Shown here: positions 56,913-64,000 of the stretch, piece by piece
Numbering within the stretch: the first letter of the stretch is position 1
Layout of the letters: every line of letters starts with the position of its first letter
Assembly: GCA_029851415.1 (NCBI GenBank)
Contig: CM056742.1
Location: 56,608,454-56,672,453 of the forward strand
From: Eretmocerus hayati
Taxonomy: Eukaryota; Arthropoda; Insecta; Hymenoptera; Aphelinidae
DNA: 64,000 bases
Reading direction: 5' to 3'
Made by a program: the position numbers and the translations under genes
The notes under the pieces: generated by a model
Database searches by the model: none
Seen by the model: only the letters and a program-made list of their open reading frames with translations
What the model was told of the DNA's origin: nothing

Positions 56913-57440
56913 TTACGGCGTATCTGGACATGCTAATTGTAATTCGGCACCCAAATATTCTAAAACTTTCACCGTATGACCACCCGTGTATTCGCTTCCT
57001 TGGTCAACTTTCAGGTAGCATACCTCGGCATCTTTCCCCAAGATACGCCGTCCGCTTTTTACGAAAGCCTCAAGACAACGCCCAGTCTCACTTTTGTGTC
57101 TCATCGGATAAGCCATAGCTAACCGTGAATAATCGTCAAGAAATACAACTATAAAACGATATCCTTTCGGAAACGAACTGGAACTCATAGGACCCATTAG
57201 ATCGGAATGAATAGTTTGGAGAGGCTGTGATGCTCTGTGTCTCACGCTAGAGTATAGTAATTTGTTCATTTTTGACATCATACCAATTTCACAGTCTAGT
57301 AGATTATTATTGAAAACTGCCTTTTGCAATGATTGAATTTCCGGGAACTTTTTCTGTAGTTCTTTCAAGTAGGCTATGGACGCGTGTCCCATTCTACAGT
57401 GCCATATGTAAGCCGGATCATTAGTGTTGAACTGATTCAA
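56913..57440 (-). pseudogene. Copia gag-pre-integrase and integrase core
   Basis: Contains WHCRMGHAS (HHCC start), then CEIGMMSKM where the second Cys of the zinc site is lost. Next come TIHSDLMGPM (first catalytic Asp), FIVVFLDDYSRLAMAYPM and LKVDQGSEYTGG (second catalytic Asp). The frame ends in a stop just before the third catalytic residue block. Defective. Confidence 0.92.
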
Positions 57441-57446
57441 GTCAGG

Positions 57447-58285
57447 TTAATCTGGCCCCGATGTGCTGTCTTTTAGTAGAAGATTATCAACCTTTTCAAA
57501 ATTTCTATCACGAATTGTCGCTTTGAAATTAGATACACTCTCTATTTGTGCGTCGGACTGACGAACTTCACCATGTTTTTGCTGGGAGGCCACTTCTACA
57601 CTCATTTTCTCTGATTGAGTGTCACCCATTGATTCTCTCTCGCCCTTTTGAAAAATATATTTGTTCCCCTTCCGAGTTGTCAAGTACGCTTTCCATTCAC
57701 CCGTTGAATTTCCATTCAGATGTGATCTGGACTTTTGTGTTTCTAATTCTATCATCCAGAAAGGTTTCTTGTAGATTTCTGACAAAAATGTTTCACTCGA
57801 TATTGGGCCATAGATATCTATCCTAGTGTTTTCCAAGTAGATTGCCAACCCTTGACCAGCGAACTTTCTCAGCGAAAGAAGATTTCCAGAGAGATTCGCG
57901 TAGACTACGTTATCCGTCTTCTAACCTTACACTCATGACACCCACTCCCTCCGTTTTCAAGTTTGCTGACTCGTCAGAATTCGCGCACTTGATCATACCT
58001 TTACTCTTAGGGTCAGATGATTTGAATATTACTCTAGAATTTGTGATGTGCTCGGTAGCACATGAACCAGTTAGGAATTTGGTCAATGATTTAGCACCTT
58101 GTGCAAAAAAGTTTCCACTTTCATCCTTGTTACCCACGTCAGATGAATAATATGTCCTAGGACCGGAGGATCAATCTTATCTTTGTTGTTTCAATTTTGT
58201 TTCGCAGAATTGTTATTTTTATCCTGCTGATTCGGTTTGTTCTTATCATTGAAGTGAATTCTGATTGTAATTCTGATTTGAGTTT
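57447..58285 (-). pseudogene. Copia gag end and protease region
   Basis: 58137-57910 holds KFLTGSCATEHITNS at the protease active site (typical LDSGAT; the catalytic Asp is Thr here). 57848-57447 is the linker to pre-integrase. The sequence above 58190 is Asn/Gln/Lys-rich (NKPNQQDKNNN), typical of a Gag C-terminal end. The rest of gag and the 5' LTR are missing. Confidence 0.75.
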
Positions 58286-59763
58286 TGATTTTTGAGTCAG
58301 ATTTGAATGATATAGAAAAATATTCCGTCCGTAAAGAAGTTTGCAATATTATCCGATTTGTAAAGAAAAAACAAACACATATCAACATTGAAGACAGATC
58401 TTTCAAAAAACAACTAGATGAGACAAAGTCTTTTCTAGACTCCAATCAAGATAGTTTCTTTACTCGCGCAGATAAAGGGAATGTAACAGTTTGTATGAAT
58501 AAATCGGACTATAGGAGTAAAATGAGAGCGTTACTCTCAGATAAGAATGTATACAAAACTGTTAAGTTCAACCCATTAGCAAGGACTCAGAAGAAATACT
58601 CAAAAGTACTTAAAGATTGGAACGAAAGGAATATTTTGCACAAAAAATTTCATCCTAACGCTCTCACGTTAACTGACACATCTATGGCCCGAGCATATGG
58701 TCTTCCGAAAATTCACAAAGCAGATAACCCTTTAAGACCCATTATCTCTACAATCAATAGCCCATCTTATTTGTTTTCAATTATTATTCACAATGAGTTG
58801 AAAAAGCGTTTGAAACGTCCTAAATCTCACATCAATAATAGTTCAGAACTAAAGAAAAAATTAAATGGAATACATATTCCTGATGGATACATTCTTCTTT
58901 CACGTGATGTCATTTCGCTCTTCACAAATATTCTACTCAGACTAGTTCTCATCAGTTTAGACCGTCGCCATAATGACATACATTTAAAATGCAAAATTCC
59001 ATTCGATGAAATACGTGCCAATATCGAACTTTTGTTCAAAGATACCTTTTTCAAATTTGATGATAATTTTTTCCAACAAATCTCGGGCAGTCCCATGGGT
59101 TCTCCCATATCACCTGTGTTTGCCGACATGGTCATGGAAGACCTCGAGACAGACTGTCTTGAGATTTTGAAAAATGAACATAATTGTGTACCATTATTTT
59201 ATTCCCGTTATGTCGACGACACGGTGTTATGTATCAAAGAAGACCAGATCAATGTAGCACTGGAAGTTTTTAATCAATATGATCAAAGTCTGAAATTCAC
59301 TCACGAGATTGAAAAAGATAACAGTATTAGTTTTCTAGATTTAAAATTAATACGAAAAGATAATAAGATTATCACGGTTTGGTACCATAAGCCCACGACA
59401 TCTGATAGGATTTCAAATTTTCACTCGAACCACCCAACTCAATTGAAAGAAAATATTATATACAATTTGGTAGATCGTGCTATTAATCTATCTGAACCTT
59501 GTTTCCATAGAAAAAACATTAGATACGTAGAAAATTTACTGCTAAAAAATGACTCTCCCATTGATTTTGTACAAAAATGCATGAGAAACAGACTTCAGAA
59601 ATTGAAAAACAAGAAGAATAATGGAAATAGCTTGGAAAAACGTACATTTGCTTCACTACAGAAAGTGAGCATTCCGTTTCGTAAAAGTTTCTTTCAAAAA
59701 TGTAAACATGTTTTCAAGAAACACAACATTGTAACGTTGCCAAAAATCACTAAAAGAACTTGA
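58285..59763 (+). pseudogene. Penelope-like element reverse transcriptase, 5' truncated
   Basis: 492 codons open from the truncation point, with no initiating ATG at the start. Motifs in order are RADKGNVTVCMNKSDY, YGLPKIHK (about residue 135), RDVISLFTN (about 207), GSPMGSPISPVFADMVMEDLE (about 266), RYVDDTV (catalytic, about 308) and SISFLDLKL (about 349). These define Penelope-like elements, whose RT is related to telomerase RT. The RT core is intact, but the 5' part of the element is missing and a stop at 59761-59763 separates it from the endonuclease by a frameshift. Confidence 0.95.
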
Positions 59764-60118
59764 TAATGTTATAAAATTAGGCAAAAATACATTGAAGAAA
59801 TTTGAAAATCCAAATGTAGTATATAGAATAAATTGTAAAAACTGTTCAGCAAGCTATGTAGGAGAGACAAAAAGGGCTTTAGATGTGAGAATCGATGAAC
59901 ATATAAATTTCAAAACTCCCAATTCTGTAGTGTCACTCCATCGAAAAAACCTAGGACACGAGTTTGATTGGAAAAATACTAAGATCTTAGATAGAGAACC
60001 AAATTTTGATGAAAGGACACTCTCAGAAATGATTTTCATTAATTTTGATAAGAATAACATCAATCTGAAAGACGATATTTTCCATCTAAACCGTGTCTAT
60101 AACTCTCTCCTACTATAG
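59764..60118 (+). pseudogene. Penelope GIY-YIG endonuclease domain, out of frame
   Basis: In the +1 frame relative to RT, with sense codons continuing upstream to about 59760. It has VVYRINCKNCSASYVGETKR, the GIY-YIG core of Penelope-like elements (Tyr-Arg-Ile and Tyr-Val-Gly-Glu-Thr), then ALDVRIDEH and a helical C-terminus RTLSEMIFINFDKNNINLK. The normal product is one polypeptide with RT; here a single-base-type frame change separates them. Confidence 0.93.
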
Positions 60119-60460
60119 TTTGTCTCATCGTCGATTATGACATATAGCTGCTGCTTCTCTTGACTCCTTCTCCTTCCCTTTCCTCTCCCCGTTCAATCAC
60201 CTGGTTCTCTCTCTCTTCCTCTCCTCATCCCGTTTCCATATACACACATTAGCATGGACTGATCAGTATCAATATACCAAATATCGACGAAAGACGTGAA
60301 TCACAGTTTCTGTGTTTCTACGTTTTTGATCATAGTGTAAAAATTTGATAATCGTTCTAAAAAACAGAAAGCTTTAGGTATGTGAATTGTTGTTTGCAAC
60401 TTCATTGTGAATCGTGCTACTGTTTGTCCATAATATATACCACATGTGTTGAAATTTTGT
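60119..60460 (+). other. Penelope 3' untranslated region with CT-rich patch
   Basis: A C/T-rich patch (60140-60235) followed by AT-rich sequence leading to the hammerhead-like motif. No gene. Confidence 0.5.
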
Positions 60461-60525
60461 TACAGCCTGAAGAGGTTTGCAAAATATGCAGACGAAACGT
60501 TGCAATATATTTAAATGTGCAAGAA
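60461..60525 (+). ncRNA. Hammerhead-like motif at the Penelope 3' end
   Basis: CTGAAGA (60467-60473), a G, a 7-bp stem with 5-base loop (GTTTGCA-AAATA-TGCAGAC, 60475-60493), then GAAACGTTGCAA. This resembles the CUGANGA-stem II-GAAA core of the hammerhead ribozymes known from Penelope-like elements. The G before the stem is unpaired and no good NUH cleavage site or stem I pairing was identified, so activity is doubtful. Confidence 0.5.
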
Positions 60526-60800
60526 TTCTGTGTTTTATCATCCTCACAGACCTTAGTCCTCCACGATCGATTTCAAGATTTTCAACTCATCAATTTGGAA
60601 TAACTGAGGACGATTTAAAGTTCATTACTTCTATTCGTTCATTTTTTAATTCCAACAAAGTGCTTCTTTTGGAGTAAAAATTCTCTAAGTCTTAGATGAA
60701 TTCATGCTGAGAAGGTTGAATACAGCTATCACATATTTCGTTCTACTGAGTCATGGTTTCGCAATGATTCCATCAATTCACGTTTGGCGTCTCATTTCAG

Positions 60801-60978
60801 GTGACCTTCTTAACCTCACTAAAGAGGCTTACAGTGAACGACTCAGTATACAATATAATGTACGCCACTTTGGATGATCGATTTGCAATGAAGTTTTCTT
60901 ACCACGGCGTGAAAGCAAAAGATGGGAAACCAGGCAAAGACTCATTTGTGGATACACAACTATGCTCATGCGTATATG
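60801..60978 (+). CDS. DUF4806-like gene, penultimate exon
   Basis: A 178-bp exon between a TCATTTCAG acceptor and a GTACGT donor. The translation (VNDSVYNIMYATLDDRFAMK, FSYHGVKAKDGKPGKDSF, VDTQLCSCVY) resembles the DUF4806 module, a C-terminal segment found in many insect proteins of unknown role, some related to transposon-derived genes. The exon ends one base into a codon, which the next exon completes in frame. Upstream exons are not visible: the Penelope element occupies the preceding 2 kb and may lie in an intron or have replaced the 5' part. Confidence 0.72.
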
Positions 60979-61129
60979 GTACGTACATACTCCTTTGGAA
61001 TTGTTCATCTTCTTAAAATTGTGGTGTACTTCCCGAAAAAAAGAATCTCGTGATATCTGATCGAGAGAATCTGAAGGATTTGTGCAGGAATTCGTTGAGA
61101 CTCAATGAGATGTCTAATTTTTCTTGCAG

Positions 61130-61236
61130 TGGCCTTACAAAGAATCCACAATAATCCTTGTCTGGACCAAATCGAAAAATCTCTACAAACATGGTTGGAT
61201 CAAGCAAAAAACAGGACCAACAGGAGTAATGAATGA
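61130..61236 (+). CDS. DUF4806-like gene, last exon with stop
   Basis: The acceptor TTTTTCTTGCAG precedes 61130. The first two bases complete a Val codon and the frame runs through ALQRIHNNPCLDQIEKSLQT and WLDQAKNRTNRSNE to a TGA at 61234-61236. The pattern 'I..WL..A..R' is typical of the end of DUF4806 proteins. The two exons splice in register without a stop, a good sign of a real gene end. No AATAAA was seen in the next few hundred bases. Confidence 0.75.
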
Positions 61237-62260
61237 GTTTTGATCATGGAAAAATTACACGTTCGTCATGCCTTCTTTCCTGCTATCCATCGACTTCCTC
61301 GCTGCTTTTATGCTGGCAATGAATCAAGAATCTTAGCCGTACTTCTACTGTCAGTTTGAGGGTTGAAGGTAATTACACGGATGAATGTGAGGATTCAATC
61401 GGAGTATTTGACTTACTCCACAATGTCTCATATCAATCCAGTAATGTCTCGACTGTGGTCGTACTTTCACATCAAGTCCAGTCTCATATAATACACGTCT
61501 CATCGATCAAATTAGTTCCACGTGGAATTCTCGGTGAGCCATCTTTGAGCTGAAGCAAAAACATTTTTACACAGGAACATGAGAAAGTATGACTCAGTTG
61601 CGGGGCTTTTCTCTTTCTCACACCATGACTAGGCTTCAATTTCACCCGTAATGTGGATGCCAATCCGAGTTCTTCCAAAATGAAACTTTGCTTTCCGACC
61701 TCACATCTAATTTACCACGATAATGTAATGAATTCTCGAGAAATGTCTCTTCAGTATCATCATGGTGACCGTGAAATACTTTCTTGTAGGAAAAGTGACA
61801 AACCATCAAGGAAAAAGGCATTTGTCCCGATCATACCAGAGGACAGCGAAAACGAGAGTGGGGCGGAGAAAAGTATTTAATAGTATTTGTACGTTTGAAT
61901 GACGAATGAAAGGGAATTCTAGCTTAATCTTGTGTAAGTGCTTAGAGATTCCTTGTAGACAATGCGCCAAATACTTCATCCCCCAAGTAATCTGGAATCC
62001 CGGAGATCGAGGTTCAAAGATCAGGGTGCTCGCAGGGAGAGAACTACGAAGCATTCAATCACTCTTTCGGGAACGAGAGCCTCGATCTTTAGCAAACAAG
62101 ACATCAGGGATGGCAACTGTACGTCCTTTTGTAGGGAACCGTAACGAACAGATCAGAGAGAGACTTTCAGGAAGTTCTTAGCTGAATCAGAGAACGGTTT
62201 TTCTGTCCACCTCTCAGGAACCTTCTACTCCGGAACTATTCGGGGGGGGGGGGGGTCATT
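61237..62260. other. No confident gene; one exon-like piece
   Basis: An acceptor-like TTTCTTGTAG at about 61780-61790 precedes an open stretch ending in a Ser/Glu-rich tail (IIPEDSENESGAEKSI, stop at 61880). This could be a terminal exon but has no supporting domain. The frame at 61906-62181 is unassigned. A G homopolymer lies at about 62240-62253. Confidence 0.35.
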
Positions 62261-64000
62261 CGCGAACCAGAGAGAAGCCTTCCCGGAAACTTTCCGAAAT
62301 CTTCCAGATACACTGCGGACAAAGTTTCGAGTCTTGTCGGCACCTCATGAAAACCTTTCAGTGGAAGTTCTTGCAAGTGGGTTCCATAGACAGCTTCCCG
62401 AAACCTTTCAGAAACCTTTCGAGGGAAGTTTCGAGCATTAACTTCAAGCTTCCAATTAAAGTTCCCCAGGCTCAGTCCCATCGACAGCATCCGAAAACCT
62501 CTCAGAAACCTTGCGAGGAAAGTTTTGAGCAATGACTTCTACCGCCACCATTCAGAACCCTTTCAGAAAGCTTTCATCGAAAGTTTTCCAGGGCCGGTTC
62601 CATCGAGGGCTTCTCGAAACCAAAAACCTTTCGATGAAAGTTTCGAGCAATCAGTTCTATCGCCACCTTTCAGAACCCTTTCAGAGAGCTTTCAGTAAAA
62701 GTTTCCCAGGGCCGGTTTCTTCGACAGCTTCTCGGAACCTTTCAGAAACCTTTCGAGGAAAGTTTCAAGCAATGAGTTCTATCCCCACCTTTTAGAACTC
62801 TTTCAGAAAGCTTTCATTGAAAGTTCTCCAGGGCCGGTTCCATCGACAGCTTCTCTAAACCTTTCGAAAACCTTTCGAGGAAAATCTCGAACAAGCAGTT
62901 CTATCGCCACCTTTCAGAACCCTCCCAGAAAGCTTTCAATGGACGTTTTCCAGGGCCGGTTCCATCGACATCTGCTCGAAACCTTTCAGAAACCTTTCGA
63001 GGAAAGTTTCGAGCAATGACTTTCGTCGCCACCTTTGAGAACCCGTTCAGAAAGCTTTCAATGAAAGTTTTCAGAGGCCGGTTTCATCAACATCGGCTCG
63101 AAACCTTTCAGAAACCTTTCGAGGGAAGTTTCGAGCAATGGGTTCTATCCCCACCTTTCAAAACCCTTTCAGAAAGCTTTCAATGGAAGTTTTCCAGGGC
63201 CGGTTTCATCGGCATCTGCTCGAAACCTTCAGAAACCTTTCGAGGAAAGTTTCGAGCAATGGATTCTATCCCCACCTTTCAGAGCCCTCTCAGAAAGCTT
63301 TCAATGAAAGTTTTCCGGGGCCGGTTTCATCGACATCTGCTCGGAATCTTTCAGAAACCTTCCGAGGGAAGTTTCAAGCAATGAGTTCTATCGCCACCTT
63401 TCAGAACCCTTTCAAAAAGCTTCCAATAAAAGTTTCCCAGGGCCGGTTTCATCGACAGCTCCTCAAAACCTTTCAGAAACCTTTCGAGGGAAGTTTCGAG
63501 CAATGTCTTTTGTCGCCACATTTCAGAACCCTTTCAGGAAGCTTCCAGCGAAAGTTTCCCAGGGCCGGTTTCATCGACATCTGCTCGAAACCTTCCGGAA
63601 ACCTTTCGAGGAAAGTCTCGAGCAAGCAGTTCTATCGCCACCTTTCAGAACCTTCTGGGAAAGCTTTCAATGGAAGTTCTCCAGGGCCGGTCCCATCGAC
63701 ATCTGCTCGAAACCTTTCAGAAACCTTTCGAGGAAAGTTTCGAGCAATGACTTTTGTCGCCACCTTTGAAAACCCTTTCAGAAAGCTTTCAATGAAAGTT
63801 TCCCGGGGCCGGTTTCATCGTCATCTGCTCGAAACCTTTCAGAAACCTCTCGAGGAAAGTTTCGAGCAATGGATTCTATCCTCACCTTTCAGAACCCTTT
63901 CAGGAAGCTTTCAATGAAAGTTTTCCGAGGCCGGTTTCATCAACATTGGCTCGAAACCTTTCAGAAACCTTTCGAGGGAAGTTTCGAGCAATGGGTTCTA
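62261..64000. repeat. Tandem satellite, 121-122-bp period, runs off the window
   Basis: The block GAGCAATGAGTTCTATCGCC or variants recurs at about 62525, 62646, 62768, 62889, 63010, 63132, 63254, 63376, 63498, 63620, 63740, 63862 and 63984. The left end (62261-62500) is more diverged. Each monomer has a CTTTCAGAAAGCTTTCAATG segment with internal dyads, and a CAGGGCCGGTTTCATCGACA segment. Long plus-strand frames (up to 259 codons) are translations of the repeat. The right boundary is outside the window. Confidence 0.93.

Larger units (their letters stand above)
51200..58290 (-). mobile_element. Ty1/copia retrotransposon, defective and interrupted
   Basis: On the minus strand it has remnants of gag, protease, gag-pre-integrase and integrase, RT, RNase H, a purine tract and part of the 3' LTR, in copia order (integrase before RT). 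Three later events broke it: a 1.19-kb ATATGAG-ended element in RT (54363-55552), a 1.5-kb foldback element in the 3' untranslated part (51840-53335), and loss of the 5' end at 58.29 kb where a Penelope-like element begins. The 5' LTR is missing. Several in-frame stops add to the decay. Confidence 0.92.

Noticed and set aside
62347..63917. Candidate repeat protein of 259 codons
   Set aside because: The period is not a multiple of three and all three frames are open, so there is no preferred frame; kept as a satellite.

Overview
The window is repeat-rich nuclear DNA from an animal, most likely an insect or another arthropod. The evidence is eukaryotic splice signals, a Helitron, BEL/Pao, Ty1/copia, Jockey-like and Penelope-like retroelements, Transib-like and pogo-like DNA elements, long satellite arrays, and two short stretches of spliced host-type coding sequence: a dipeptidyl-peptidase-IV-like exon and a two-exon DUF4806-like gene end. 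There is no operon structure, no rRNA and no CRISPR. Most predicted open frames are noise. The readable biology is a layered record of transposition.

Layout. 0.9-3.2 kb: decayed Helitron Rep/helicase (minus). 4.05-7.48 kb: diverged satellite with a palindromic TGGTCA-G-TGACCA core and a higher-order period of about 1 kb. 8.76-9.17 kb: strand-asymmetric TGCGG minisatellite. 10.5-12.6 kb: Transib-like element with CACAGTG ends and a CGACG target duplication. 13.4-15.3 kb: five copies of a TGTCAC-N5-GTGGCA motif. 18.72-30.90 kb: a three-level nest, in which an old TACCGTG-ended element holds an 11.4-kb BEL/Pao retrotransposon (minus; LTRs, PBS, PPT, 5-bp target duplication), which itself holds a second Transib-like element (CGTCT duplication). 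31-33 kb: small foldback elements.

33.2-42.4 kb is a satellite domain with two monomer types (about 248 and 165 bp) rich in CAATACTG/CAGTATTG. A non-autonomous LTR element (36.55-40.57 kb, ATAT duplication, tRNA-Lys(CUU)-type PBS) sits inside it. It carries one long 661-codon open frame, no pol, and very unequal LTRs. 43.8-44.0 kb: an isolated DPP-IV-like exon (minus). 45.3-48.6 kb and 54.36-55.55 kb: ATATGAG-ended elements, one of which splits the reverse transcriptase of a Ty1/copia element exactly at its YVDD-coding sequence. 49.8-51.2 kb: rearranged non-LTR retrotransposon. 51.2-58.29 kb: the copia element (minus), also hit by a 1.5-kb giant foldback element. 58.29-60.5 kb: 5'-truncated Penelope-like element (RT, frameshifted GIY-YIG, hammerhead-like 3' motif). 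60.80-61.24 kb: DUF4806-like gene end. 62.3 kb to the window end: a 122-bp satellite with open reading in all three plus frames.

Nothing here works as a pathway. The strongest candidates for something undescribed are the gag-like-only LTR element with its Cys/His repeat region, the two Transib-like elements with RSS-heptamer-like ends, and the satellites built from short dyads. No host gene is complete in the window.
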